Assembly (NCBI RefSeq): GCF_018130245.1
Contig: NZ_JAFCKP010000013.1
Location: 62,001 to 126,000 of the forward strand
Direction of reading: 5' to 3'
Origin: Bradyrhizobium sp. SZCCT0231
GTDB taxonomy: Bacteria; Pseudomonadota; Alphaproteobacteria; Rhizobiales; Xanthobacteraceae
DNA length: 64,000 nucleotides
Position 1 is the first letter of the stretch. Each line of letters starts with the position of its first letter. The position numbers and the translations under genes are program-made. Below are positions 36,001 through 42,745 of the stretch, piece by piece. The notes under the pieces were generated by a model. The model ran no database searches, was not told the DNA's origin, and worked only from the letters and a program-made list of their open reading frames with translations.

Positions 36001-38634
36001 AGCTCCTGGTGGATCGACTACGCGAACTTCCTGCGCGGCGTCGGCGCGCTCGGCGGCGGCAATGTCGAAGTCCATGCCGGCGGCGATCTCAACAATCTGA
36101 CCGTTGCGCTGCCGACCAATGGCCGGGTGCGGGGAGGGCGTTCCACGACGGAGAGAAAGCTCCTGGAATTGCGCAACGGTGGCGCGATGACGGTCGAGGC
36201 AGGCGGTGCCGTTCGCGCCGGTTACTATTACATCGGACGCGGTGCCGGCGCGATTACCGCCGGTGAGTTCGCGGTCGGGCGCGAGGTCAAGGCGCAGTTG
36301 GGGGGACAAATCGTCACCTATCCGATTGCTCCGATCCTGTCGCTCGGTGACGCAACCCTGGACGTGCGAACCGCCGGCGATCTGCGGCTGCAAACGGTCC
36401 TCGATCCGCTGCTGGTCGGCAAGGGGATGTCCCATGAGCTGACCTTCATGAGCAGTCAAAGCGAGCGCACCGCACTCAACCTGACCTCGACGGGCGGCGA
36501 CGTGATCCTGGTCGGGCAGGCGACATATTTGTCCAAGGACATAACGACGTCAGCCTTGACGTACTTTGCGAACGTGAACTCGCTCGCCGCGAACATCTAT
36601 CCGTCGAAAACGCGCGTGACCGCGCTGAACGGCTCTGTGCTGAACAACATGCTGTACACGATGCCGAGCAGCAATCCGGAGCTGCGGCTTCTCGCCGCAA
36701 ATGACGTGTTCGCCGGCGAGATCGTGATGTCCCGCGCCGCACTTGAGATGATTCCATCGCCGTTCGAGCCGGTCGGAGGCACCGTTTCCTCTCCGGTCAA
36801 CCTCGGCGGTTCCTCGCCGGATACCTTGAGCGGGCTCCATTACGTTCTGATCAATCAGTTCACCGCGCCGGCCAGCAATATCGCCGGCCATGCGCTGCAT
36901 CTCTACAACCTTCGCAATCCCGCGCATCTGCCGAACGAGGGAGACTACGAGCCGAGTCGTGTCTATGCCTTGAACGGTTCGATTGTCGGCACCCTCACAA
37001 CGCTGAGCGGTTCGATCATCACGTCCGGCGTCACGGCCAACGAGCAGACCTGGTTCCGCGCCGGCCTGGACATCCGCAACGTCAACTACTCACTACGCAA
37101 CGTTCATCCGACCGATGTGTCGTTGCTTGACGCCGGCAACGACATTATCGGCGGCCCGGTGCGGGGTTCGGTCTATGTGCAGGGTCCAGGCGCAGTGCAG
37201 GTGAGCGCGGGTCGTGACGTATACGCGCCGGAATTGACGATCTTCGCCACCGGCAATCGGGAATACGATTCCAACAACCGGCCAAAGGATTTCACTGATG
37301 TCATCGGCCTGCCCGACCAGAGCGCGGCGGTCACCGTGATCGCGGGCCTCAAGGGCAAGCAGCCGTCCTATGATGCATTCCTGGCGGCCTATCTCGATCC
37401 GGCAAATGTCGGAAAGATGCCGGATTATCTCAAGATCACCCTGGCGGACGGCACGTTGGTGCCGCTCTATCTCACCGACGCATTCGAGCTACGTTCCTCC
37501 GGGCCGCACAAGATCCGCACAGGCATCGTCTCCTTCATGCAAGAGGTGACCGGTGAGATGCTGTCGCCGCTCGATGCCTGGAGCAAATTCCAGGCTCTGC
37601 CAATGCTGGTGCGCGAACGCTTCGTGCGGCAGGTCTACATGCAGGAGCTGCGCGCCGCAGGCGATGACCAGACCACACCCGACGCCAACGGTAAGCCACG
37701 CAATGGCGGATATAACCGTGGTTATGCGGCGATCGGGACGCTATTCCCGGGCACCGACTGGGCGGGCGACGTCAGGACCGGAAATGCCAAGTTCCGCACC
37801 ATGTCGGGCGGCGGCATCGAGGTGTTGACCCCTGGCGGCGGCCTGCAAGTTGCGGCGCTCGGCAGGCCGGCGCCGGTGGAATACGGTCTCGTCACACTGG
37901 GACCGGGCGACATCAACATCTTTGCGCGCGACAGCGTGACCGTGAATCGCTCGCGTATCCTGACCTTTGCCGGCGGCAACGAGATCATCTGGTCGACGCA
38001 GGGCGACATCGACGCAGGCCGCGGTGCCAAGACCGCGCGCGTGCCCTCGGCGCCGGAGATCCAGACCGATATCGATGCCGTGACGCGGGTGGTCGAGAAG
38101 GCCGATATTTCCGGAAGCGGAATCGGAACGATCATCGGCTTCACGGGGGTGACGGAAGGTGACGTCACCCTTATCGCTCCCCAGGGCACCGTGAATGCCG
38201 GCGACGCCGGCATCCGCATCGCCGGCAGTTTCATCTGCGCCTGCTTCAATGTCGTGGGCGTGGACAACATCCAGGTCTCGGGCCAAAGCAAGGGTCTGCC
38301 GAAGGCGGAGGCAAAGACTGCGCCACTCACGCTAGAGACCAAGGACAAGGCTGCAACTGACGCCATGAAGGACGTGACCAAGCAGGGATCGTCGGATCGG
38401 CCGTCGGTGATCATCGTCGAAGTTCTCGGATACGGCGGCGGTGACGGCGAGCGGCGCCAGCCCGACCCGAGCGAGGATGAGAAGCGCCGGGCGCCCGACA
38501 AGCAGAGCTACGATCCGAACGGCATGTTCCGCGTGCTCGGCAACGGCGAATTCACGGCCGAGCAGTTGAAGGACCTGACAGAGGATGAGCGAGCGGCACT
38601 GTTGCAGCGGTTGGGGCGCAAGGCGTCGCTCTGA
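27034..38634 (+). CDS. TpsA: giant filamentous-haemagglutinin-like two-partner-secretion exoprotein
   Basis: A 3866-residue secreted adhesin-type protein. Residues about 1-40 are an extended signal peptide (basic N-region, then MFLSGASVAALLVGSAAADA). A TPS secretion domain spans about 135-270, with IINKNGIIFGGSSQVNVSTL near residues 221-240. The body is hundreds of short Gly/Ala/Ser/Thr-rich repeats of the kind that form a right-handed beta-helix. The C-terminal part from about 3560 (AIGTLFPGTDWAGDVR, then APQGTVNAGDAGIRIAGSF) matches DUF3739-type members. The only two cysteines I find are Cys3735 and Cys3737. The start is TTG 27034, with AGAAGGA eight bases upstream. It would be exported by Sec, then by the TpsB transporter at 42814. 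Confidence 0.92.
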   Translation: MSHRTVRFRSFRSVRHAMFLSGASVAALLVGSAAADARNLGSGSGSPVANVAVTTNAAGQAGAIASAQAMNRINASLQAMRDVQAAARAGALIGPANLGLDKNHPGKLLPNVPNGLAPGGLNPTSNPTAMIDGQPAWTGAGLPTQSTGSNGRVQVEVVQNQQKAILTWNKFNVGRETDLYFNQSAGGGGAANWIALNRVLDPSLVPSQILGTIRSEGQVYIINKNGIIFGGSSQVNVSTLVASSLALSNAQFLAGINTSIVLTNDIHVPTFGEYNPRLANSQKPATDPSQPARFTPDGVPGDVTIQTGAQISAKTGGKAMLFAPIVSNAGQISVPDGQIIMAAGEQVYLRTNPGDVRGVDVAVTAPMPWLFNYNHLMGAIAGWDLFTEKPWGESVRDILLPEMYARAASVGYKVVNTGVVQSDRGNITAMGREIFQGGVMLAATALNNREGSIRLDAYSHGMMASSGSLDAQLVYWKTGDLHLSPGSVTAVLPDVTDTSEIEETAKATRYKPGRVELRGNLIDIGAQANILVPAGTVSIVASTAPVPTEEPINGETPIRDGSRIYIGEDAYVSAAGVQDVLIPMSRRFVQAELRINELRDSPLLRNSWLRGQKIIVDRSASGVFTDGPMAGVSWGGAAGEWIGTPLGDVSAWIGNSKTNLAELSTIGGNITLKSAGSIITRQGSLLDVSGGSFRYQDGMVRSTKLLGADGRIYDISSATPDRVYVGFAGGFTRTHSNWGKSDSWSTPWSASHFERGFTEGRDAGAIQFYATEGVALEGGYWGGVIVGERQSASGKTAKAGSLTFGGDGDEDRLWLLGKLVISKDPTQLPTNFTATTSLPSSWYSGAPGNQDSFRLRTTYLDSDVLADAGLGKIELYVSNNVTLEKGTTLELTPGSTFSIKANSTVAYSQDFKIDGVIHAPGGSVNLLGAENVSFGAGAAIDVSGQWANQVKGGASAQPPVINGGSITLDQAHFQPGVVLDVSGGGWYRLRNGKPQVKFGDAGKINTIDATELANADMRAHAAGSGGSLTISVGTASLQIGGDVPTAPNTVRLSETLFSERGFRSLQISTGGDITIPEGVSVTQLPYNVDLRGVDVSGFSTGTPIGEMGPLAVLPSPQRLALKPTSLSLSGGSLTIGAGATVRTDTGGTIALSLQNSSTGTLRVAGTVEALAGTINLSTSAGSVVVANTGAIIARGTAVGETDVRGHRSGVVRNGGSVAFESAAVELESGSLIDVAGGSGEFDLESDDRRFAPVTLASNGGSISVKAQRGLVEGTWHGQSGGNGARGGKVTLASATSTVILSETAAAQPGLVVRTSSLQGAGFADLVLPSTTRLDGVDLAFGGSISITGSLINGNGASSRLWAPYISLFSLTSGNPARAGTLTLAGSVIDIVQANIRGFERTVLEASDIRLSHSNVSQPAFLDVDGTLIVKAGQIYPTSQINATIRASDRLTVQQNGPAGLALSAGGTLTLQAPTIEQNGTLRAPFGQITLKASQRLTLGAGSVTSVTGDGLVLPYGALSNNENWTVTNGTQPTTIASLPEKRVTLEAPTVELAAGSVVNIKGGGDLMAWEHVPGPGGSHDMLALPGLFAVMPAFAGATAPSSASIRTGDRIWLDAGSGLPAGWYTLLPASYAMLPGAYAIQAVAGSTGQGTMSKTLADGTAMVSGYRANALDGSRDQQSSSWRVMSGAVLRQYSEYNEAFANTFFASDAFKLTQYRLTGQQIVTPRLPVDGGSVVFKATQDLILKGELRSQAAAGGRGGLVDIAANKIAIVGADQSAGTLRADGYLVIDAAALSGFGAGSLLVGGFRSGDVGGLRVDVQAHDIVVRNSANSALTGPEIILAAGETIDVSAGSVIVARGEAPTGAGDLIMAPQASDRDWGALIRLSNGDAVRVRRKNVDTTVGGQVTIGAGAVLDGGKTLLIDATGTALVTQARLTGAALSLASGRIGFGGGSGLVLDAAALAALNNTQHLTLRSYSTIDFHSAVDLSGLQAVTLDAAGLVGRGNNEIAVNGNRIVLENTASTFSEPVGAGHGSLKLTATELALGEGAKALRGFDTIELTGTARIAGEGKGSLDVAGAALTLSAPVLTGRGGSQQSVTTTGVLTVAAHGTASPARDQDSLGSRWTLTGRAVDFAGRIDALGGAVKLNAANGNVNLAAGSRIDVGGFEKKFFDVSEYADAGTISLSAHGGSVLLAAGATLDLGSARDSEGRPIGGGAGTLAIEQDSGQVTLDGTINAKAAAGKRGGSFSLDIAALSDFGGLNRRLNGAGFTKSRSFRIRSGDVTVDGATTAEEFALAADQGGVTIAGTIDARATYGGSISIYGGQGLTMTSTALLRAGATDTVDGLGSGRVTLGISNGVLRVLGGVIDVAGGEGGKVTLRAPVIEQPGADKVNVSFAGAINGAREIVLEGYKRFDLAALASDPRFVGVTVNGSGQAELDLTKAAAGKLNVLADYGAGTLVEFVRDFDVSAGYADLGTLTSQSNFHARAGMELNFSGDIVLKSNWNLGAGVVDQASALAAGVMALEPVLGKAYVVAGKESALLRDHTTMVYRTGGSILGEPGVLTMRAGGNIDLKGSVTDGFFQFANPLDSTYVAVKGTTSTNLGMVFNVGRTSTTATLTPYDSNSTTNPSAYAGITFATLGTRKTESMTTPPTLMGVPYSPEANSPGASAPNTLAYSVLFPSITEPDGSRVAVPSWSLGLVAGATPMGESADPTRLASGATGKITLSEQSAYTYVSGSNSVTATALVDSVASYGSGSSPGSTTMDPADWPASLESTAGTRLKNDSSAQISFGLPTDPAYGYVLDLWNNYAAANHLNPDPAQPQADFRWTNTAASGGNRLSVITRYSTFKDFYQTKIVPNLATIASLYATIKPGPTTSTVNPVTMVRTGTGDVSIAARGDLQLKGGASIYTAGRRDLAVLDDFTTAPANATYGVGGGHLDIAVGGNIDVALPADRSQMQHYTEWLNRQGATDNAYVFGPWTHAAYGQMPAQQSSWWIDYANFLRGVGALGGGNVEVHAGGDLNNLTVALPTNGRVRGGRSTTERKLLELRNGGAMTVEAGGAVRAGYYYIGRGAGAITAGEFAVGREVKAQLGGQIVTYPIAPILSLGDATLDVRTAGDLRLQTVLDPLLVGKGMSHELTFMSSQSERTALNLTSTGGDVILVGQATYLSKDITTSALTYFANVNSLAANIYPSKTRVTALNGSVLNNMLYTMPSSNPELRLLAANDVFAGEIVMSRAALEMIPSPFEPVGGTVSSPVNLGGSSPDTLSGLHYVLINQFTAPASNIAGHALHLYNLRNPAHLPNEGDYEPSRVYALNGSIVGTLTTLSGSIITSGVTANEQTWFRAGLDIRNVNYSLRNVHPTDVSLLDAGNDIIGGPVRGSVYVQGPGAVQVSAGRDVYAPELTIFATGNREYDSNNRPKDFTDVIGLPDQSAAVTVIAGLKGKQPSYDAFLAAYLDPANVGKMPDYLKITLADGTLVPLYLTDAFELRSSGPHKIRTGIVSFMQEVTGEMLSPLDAWSKFQALPMLVRERFVRQVYMQELRAAGDDQTTPDANGKPRNGGYNRGYAAIGTLFPGTDWAGDVRTGNAKFRTMSGGGIEVLTPGGGLQVAALGRPAPVEYGLVTLGPGDINIFARDSVTVNRSRILTFAGGNEIIWSTQGDIDAGRGAKTARVPSAPEIQTDIDAVTRVVEKADISGSGIGTIIGFTGVTEGDVTLIAPQGTVNAGDAGIRIAGSFICACFNVVGVDNIQVSGQSKGLPKAEAKTAPLTLETKDKAATDAMKDVTKQGSSDRPSVIIVEVLGYGGGDGERRQPDPSEDEKRRAPDKQSYDPNGMFRVLGNGEFTAEQLKDLTEDERAALLQRLGRKASL

Positions 38635-38694
38635 GCCGGGGGTCGAGCAGGCATCCGGGTCTGATATCCGGTCGTGCCGGTTCGTATCGATCAG

Positions 38695-38715
38695 CCGGAT
38701 GGGTGCCCCATCCGG
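38695..38715 (+). terminator. Perfect 9-bp hairpin after tpsA
   Basis: CCGGATGGG, loop TGC, CCCATCCGG: a perfect nine-base stem 61 bases after the tpsA stop. There is no long T-run after it. It probably ends or attenuates transcription from tpsA into the second signalling module, keeping the giant message separate. Confidence 0.45.
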
Positions 38716-38783
38716 CGTAGATCGTAAATCCAGCTTCTTTCAATCGAAGGCTTGTGGCGGCCCGGTGTTGTCACCGCGGTTGG

Positions 38784-38808
38784 CCGGCCGGAGCGGTGAT
38801 CCGGCCGG
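38784..38808. terminator. Second perfect hairpin in the tpsA-STN2 gap
   Basis: CCGGCCGGA (38784-38792) and TCCGGCCGG (38800-38808) pair perfectly around seven bases. With the hairpin at 38695 it gives two strong stems in a 310-base gene-free gap that otherwise shows only a possible ribosome-site-like AGGAGG near 38875 without a matching start. Confidence 0.35.
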
Positions 38809-38943
38809 AGCCGGGGCGTCGATGCACGACACAAGGTGCGCCGGTTAGATGACTGTCATGCAAACGATATAGAGGAGGCTTTCGCCCAAGCTTCAACGAT
38901 CCAGATGGCAGTCGTGCGAGTTCTGGTCGACGAGAGCAGCACG

Positions 38944-39714
38944 ATGAGAGCAGTTACATTGCATGGCGCCACGGCGTTGGATGCCGACCGCCCTCGGGAC
39001 GTTGTTCGAACGGCGTTCCGGTTGCTGGCAGCATTGGCCGCATTGCTGATCACGAATGTCGGCGCCAATGCTGCGGAAGAAGACCGGGTGCCGAGTGCGG
39101 GCAGGCCGATCGCATTCCACATTCCTGCGCAGTCTCTGGCTGGTGCCTTGCAGGCCTATGGGCAGGCCACCGGCATTCAAGTGCTCTATGAAAGCAACTC
39201 CGCCGTCGGCCGTATGTCGGTCGCGGTCGAAGGAACGTATGCCGCCGATGAAGCACTGAGCCTGCTGCTCACGGGCACGGAGCTGAGGGTGCGCTACATT
39301 CGTCCAGACGCTATCACGCTCGCTCTTCCCAGCGCGGAGGGCGTCCGCTATGCACCTCCGGCGGCGCCGCTCGCAGCGTCGGATCTGTCCCTGGGAAGAT
39401 TGCGCGTGCGTCGGAACGGTGATGCCGACGAGGCCGCCCGGTTGCAGGATTACAGCCAGGGAGTGCAGATGGACATTCAGAATGCGCTTCGAAAGAACGC
39501 AAAGACGCGCGATGGCAATTATCGCGCGGTGCTGGATATCTGGATCGACCCCGCACGCACGATCGAGCACACCGAGCTGTTCCGCTCGACCGGCGATCAT
39601 GAACGGGATGTTGCGGTTTCGGCGGCGCTTCGGGGCCTGACGATCAGCAAGCCGGCGCCGGCAAATACGCCGCAGCCGGTCCGCGTCGTCATCGTGGTGA
39701 AGTCCCTGCAATGA
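38944..39714 (+). CDS. STN-domain secreted protein with C-terminal TonB-C-like domain (module 2)
   Basis: 256 residues from ATG 38944; upstream in-frame starts exist at 38905 and 38836. A signal sequence ends about residue 44 (LLAALAALLITNVGANA). The STN domain spans 56-125 (IAFHIPAQSLAGALQAYGQA, then DEALSLLLTGTELRV), followed by a TonB-C-like domain (VQMDIQNALRKNAKTRDGNY, then LDIWIDPARTIEH). It is a paralogue of the protein at 24588, again without a receptor barrel. Its stop overlaps the next gene's start (ATGA), so STN2 and the TonB-like protein are coupled. Confidence 0.8.
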   Translation: MRAVTLHGATALDADRPRDVVRTAFRLLAALAALLITNVGANAAEEDRVPSAGRPIAFHIPAQSLAGALQAYGQATGIQVLYESNSAVGRMSVAVEGTYAADEALSLLLTGTELRVRYIRPDAITLALPSAEGVRYAPPAAPLAASDLSLGRLRVRRNGDADEAARLQDYSQGVQMDIQNALRKNAKTRDGNYRAVLDIWIDPARTIEHTELFRSTGDHERDVAVSAALRGLTISKPAPANTPQPVRVVIVVKSLQ

Positions 39715-40439
39715 GTGACAGCGATATCCGCCGCGGGAACGAGAAGGGACGAGCGGCGGTGCTTGGATCCTACCAGGACGATGAGCTCGATGCCGCCTCG
39801 TCGTCGGGAGAGTTCTATCGCCTGCTCGGTATTCCGGCTTTGGCGGCCGTACTTTTCGTCGGCGGAGTTTACTGGATCAGGATGCAGGTGCCGGCCGGCT
39901 CTCCCGGGCAACAGTCGGCCGCGGTCGTGCAGGTTCAGCTGCTTCCGCGGCCGAATGCCGTCCCGATAGCAGTCGCCCCGGTTTCTCGACCGGACACGAC
40001 GAATGTCGCCAGCCTCGCCGATACGTCACTGAAGAATCCGGATCCGATACCATCCGACGATCCCGTTCCGGTCCCGAAGGCGAGAACCTTCACGCCCGGA
40101 GACGTGCCGCCCTCGGATGTCATGTCGACGCCCTCGGCCGTGAGCGGACCCGCAAGCAGCGCGGCCGTCAAATTTCAACAGGCGTTGCTTCGGCACGTTT
40201 CGCGGTACCAGCGTTATCCCAACGCGGCGCGCGCAGTGCATCTCGAAGGAAAGGTCGTCGACACGCAGTTCGCGATGGCCAGGGATGGCACACTGCTCGG
40301 CATCTGGGTCCGGACAAGCTCGGGTCATTTGCTGCTCGACAAGGAGGCGATCGAGACGATTCGGAGAGCCCAGCCGCTGCCGCCAATTCCGCCCGAATTG
40401 CCGGATCGGCTCAATATTCATCTGGAGCTCGAGTTTTGA
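39711..40439 (+). CDS. TonB-family energy transducer (TonB1)
   Basis: A 242-residue inner-membrane protein: one membrane helix near residues 38-55 (LLGIPALAAVLFVGGVYWI), a Pro-rich periplasmic linker (DPIPSDDPVPVPKARTF region) and a C-terminal TonB domain (about 150-240: FQQALLRHVSRYQRYPNAAR, then VHLEGKVVDTQFAMARDG). Its start overlaps the STN2 stop (ATGA at 39711-39714). It links the proton-motive-force complex to an outer-membrane or periplasmic partner; which one is open because no TonB-dependent receptor gene is present in this window. Confidence 0.88.
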   Translation: MSDSDIRRGNEKGRAAVLGSYQDDELDAASSSGEFYRLLGIPALAAVLFVGGVYWIRMQVPAGSPGQQSAAVVQVQLLPRPNAVPIAVAPVSRPDTTNVASLADTSLKNPDPIPSDDPVPVPKARTFTPGDVPPSDVMSTPSAVSGPASSAAVKFQQALLRHVSRYQRYPNAARAVHLEGKVVDTQFAMARDGTLLGIWVRTSSGHLLLDKEAIETIRRAQPLPPIPPELPDRLNIHLELEF

Positions 40440-40619
40440 TCCGCCATGCGATCGGCCGATTGAGCAGGGCCTCCATGCAATGGCGACGGGATGTCGTCGC
40501 TCCCGTCTCGTGCCTTGTGTCATAAATGTGTAGCCCGGCAACGGTACGACCCTTCCGAACTTTAGTTGCGTAGGCAATGTTTGCTTCGGAAATGCCAGAG
40601 TATGTTGGGCACGTGAAAC

Positions 40620-41162
40620 GTGGCTGATAGCAATCGAATACGGCTGCGGGGGCAGTTGGTCGAGAACTATGACGGCTTGATCCGGAAGCTAACGCGTCGC
40701 CTGGGATCGGCCGATTTCGCCCACGAAGCCTTGCACGAGACATTCCTGCGCCTCGACAGGGTAACCGATGCCGAGCCCGTCCGCAGTCCTGCCGACTACA
40801 TCTTTCGTACCGCCATCAACATCGCGAAGGATCGCCAGAAAGCGCAGAATTATCGGGTCAGTTCGTCGGAGATAGACGCGCTCCTCGACATATGCGATGA
40901 CGAACCCGATCCTGCCAGGGTGGTCGAGGCGCGTTCGGAGATCGAGGCTTTCAAACGTGCGCTGGCCGAGTTGCCGCCACGGCCCCGCGAGGTTCTCCGG
41001 AGCATTTCGATCGAGGGGCAGCCGGCGCATGAGGTCGCCGCTCGGCTCAAGGTCAGCATCCGCACCGTCGAGAGCGACCTGAAGCTGGCGCTTGGCCATT
41101 GTGCCGACAGCCTCGAACATACATTGCGACGCCGTCTCGGCGGCCCGCGTCCGCGATCCTGA
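40620..41162 (+). CDS. ECF sigma factor, FecI-like (module 2)
   Basis: A 180-residue sigma factor with region 2 (YDGLIRKLTRRLGSADFAHE, then ALHETFLRLDR) and region 4 (LPPRPREVLRSISIEGQPAH, then EVAARLKVSIRTVESDLKLA). It is a paralogue of the sigma factor at 25295 with the same organisation. The start is GTG 40620. A 180-base spacer from the TonB-like gene suggests its own promoter. The matching FecR-like gene follows after a 380-base gap. Confidence 0.9.
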   Translation: MADSNRIRLRGQLVENYDGLIRKLTRRLGSADFAHEALHETFLRLDRVTDAEPVRSPADYIFRTAINIAKDRQKAQNYRVSSSEIDALLDICDDEPDPARVVEARSEIEAFKRALAELPPRPREVLRSISIEGQPAHEVAARLKVSIRTVESDLKLALGHCADSLEHTLRRRLGGPRPRS

Positions 41163-41542
41163 GCGCGTCGATATTGCAAATCGGCGCATCGGATGCCTTG
41201 TTTCGCCTGGCGCAGGCAGGAAGTTTGATCGATAGGCTGCCCCGTGCGCGGTTTTTCTTCGGGATAGCCGGGCGCCATTCGTCTATCGAGTAGATGCACA
41301 ATTCAGCAGGCCTCACGCGCCGCAAGCTGCACAGAGGATTCCGGGGGAATGACACAGGTGATGGCAGTGGCGGCGATTGCAAGGTGGGCCAATCCGGCTG
41401 CCGCAGCCATTCGTTTCGCTGACCGCGGATGTGTCTTGCTGTTGATTGCCGGAGCGTTGCGGCCGATGTCCCGGCCCGGGGGACGCTGTTCGAAATCGAG
41501 GGGAATCGATAATATCTGGCCTCTGGCCGCCTGTGGCCCGGT
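41163..41542 (+). other. Gene-poor gap between sigma factor 2 and fecR2
   Basis: A 380-base stretch without a convincing gene. A 73-codon frame (41349-41570) exists with a purine-rich site ahead of it, but it has no family character and overlaps the fecR-like start. No strong hairpin or known motif is seen, only a CGTCTATCGAG stretch near 41280 that resembles the -10-like box of the tpsA and tpsB promoters in part but lacks the partner TGCG box at the right distance. Confidence 0.4.
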
Positions 41543-41584
41543 GTGGGTGCAGGTCAGGCGAGTGCGATAGATGGACCATGGATC

Positions 41585-42574
41585 TTGACCGCGACCAACG
41601 AAACACCTGAGCAGGATGCGCTTCTGCGCGAAGCCCTGGACTTCGTCGTTCGCCTCAAGACGGGTGAGCCGACCAGGGCGGACGTCGAGGCGCTGCAAGC
41701 GTGGCGACAGCAAAGCGACGCGCACGAAGCCGCCTTCAGGGGCGCAGCCCGGATCTTTCGTCATGCGGGTGTCGCGGCGCAGGAGTTGGCAGATGGGCCG
41801 GCGACAGGCGACATTGCACGGTTGTCGCGAAGACCGGCGTCCCGTCCGATTGGACGCCGCGCCTTTCTGGGCGGCGCTGGCGCCGCGGCAGCGGCCGCCG
41901 TGGGTTACGCAATCGTTCGTCCGCCGCTGGGCCTCTGGCCGTCGCTCGAAGAGCTTTCCGCCGACTACCGGACCGGAAAGGGCGAGTTACGCAAGATCGC
42001 CGTCGCGCCGAACGTATCCCTGGAGCTGAACACGCAGACGAGCATTGCGCTGCGTTCGGCCTCGAACGAAACCCGGATTGAACTGATTTCGGGCGAGGCC
42101 TCCGTGGTGGCGACGTCCGCTGCCATCCCCTTTGTGCTGCTGGCGGCCAATGGCCAGATCTCCGCGGTGCAAGCGGATTTCAATGCGCGTTGCCTCGATG
42201 GCGTCGTCTCGGTGACCTGCTTGAGCGGAAGCGTGGACGTCGCGCAAGGCGACAGAACGGTGCGACTCGGCAGGGCACAGCAGGTTTCCTATTCACCGGC
42301 TGGCATCGAGGCCTCCGTGCAGGTCGATCCAGGGCAGGTGACGGCTTGGCAGGCGGGACTCCTGATTTTCCGCGACCGGCCGCTTGCCGATGTCGTGGAA
42401 GAGGTCAATCGCTATCGATCCGGAAAGATCATCATCACCAATACGGATCTGAAACGCCGCATGGTCAACGGCACGTTTCAGATCAACAAGCTGGGAGACT
42501 TCGTGCCCCAGGTTCAGCAGCTGTTCGGGGCCCAAGCGCGGTCGCTGCCGGGCGGAGTTGTGCTGCTCGGCTGA
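41585..42574 (+). CDS. FecR-like anti-sigma/sigma-regulator protein (module 2)
   Basis: About 329 residues if started at TTG 41585; GTG 41543 is also in frame. DUF4880-like cytoplasmic part (LLREALDFVVRLKTGEPTRA, then DVEALQAWRQ), a twin-arginine-like membrane segment (RRAFLGGAGAAAAAAVGYAI), and a periplasmic FecR domain (DYRTGKGELRKIAVAPNVSL). The C-terminal part (PLADVVEEVNRYRSGKIIIT, then LPGGVVLLG) mirrors FecR1. It would hold the sigma factor until its periplasmic part is contacted by an STN domain. The two FecR proteins share PPLGLWPSLxELxADYRT. Confidence 0.88.
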   Translation: MTATNETPEQDALLREALDFVVRLKTGEPTRADVEALQAWRQQSDAHEAAFRGAARIFRHAGVAAQELADGPATGDIARLSRRPASRPIGRRAFLGGAGAAAAAAVGYAIVRPPLGLWPSLEELSADYRTGKGELRKIAVAPNVSLELNTQTSIALRSASNETRIELISGEASVVATSAAIPFVLLAANGQISAVQADFNARCLDGVVSVTCLSGSVDVAQGDRTVRLGRAQQVSYSPAGIEASVQVDPGQVTAWQAGLLIFRDRPLADVVEEVNRYRSGKIIITNTDLKRRMVNGTFQINKLGDFVPQVQQLFGAQARSLPGGVVLLG

Positions 42575-42698
42575 ACGCTCTCCGGTGGATTCGAACATGC
42601 GCGCGCGTTCGTCGCGCCGCTCTTGTTGCTAGGCATGAATCGGCACTGACGCGTCGTACTGGACGCTGTTCGCAAAATAATCGCTAGCGTCTCCCGAA

Positions 42699-42745
42699 CT
42701 TGCGGAAAATTTTGCGGGTTTGACGTGGCCCAGTCGTCTTTAGAG
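42699..42745 (+). promoter_or_regulatory. Candidate sigma-factor promoter upstream of tpsB
   Basis: GGAAAATTT (42704-42712), TGCGGGTT (42713-42720) and CGTCTTTAGAGC (42735-42746). The TGCG-to-CGTCTT distance of 22 bases equals that upstream of tpsA at 26926-26948, although the DNA between differs. The position means transcription would begin about 42750, which argues for the tpsB start at GTG 42814 rather than GTG 42754. Confidence 0.45.

Noticed and set aside
33772-36459. 895-codon minus-strand open frame opposite tpsA
   Set aside because: It lies wholly inside the strongly coding tpsA frame, has no family character and reflects third-position GC bias on the opposite strand.
27034-38634. 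Internal repeats in tpsA as a CRISPR or tandem-repeat array
   Set aside because: The repetitiveness is at the protein level (Gly/Ala/Ser/Thr beta-helix repeats) without regular identical DNA units or spacers.
41349-41570. 73-codon plus-strand frame between sigma factor 2 and fecR2
   Set aside because: A purine-rich site precedes it, but the protein has no recognisable features and it overlaps the fecR-like start; not enough support for a gene.
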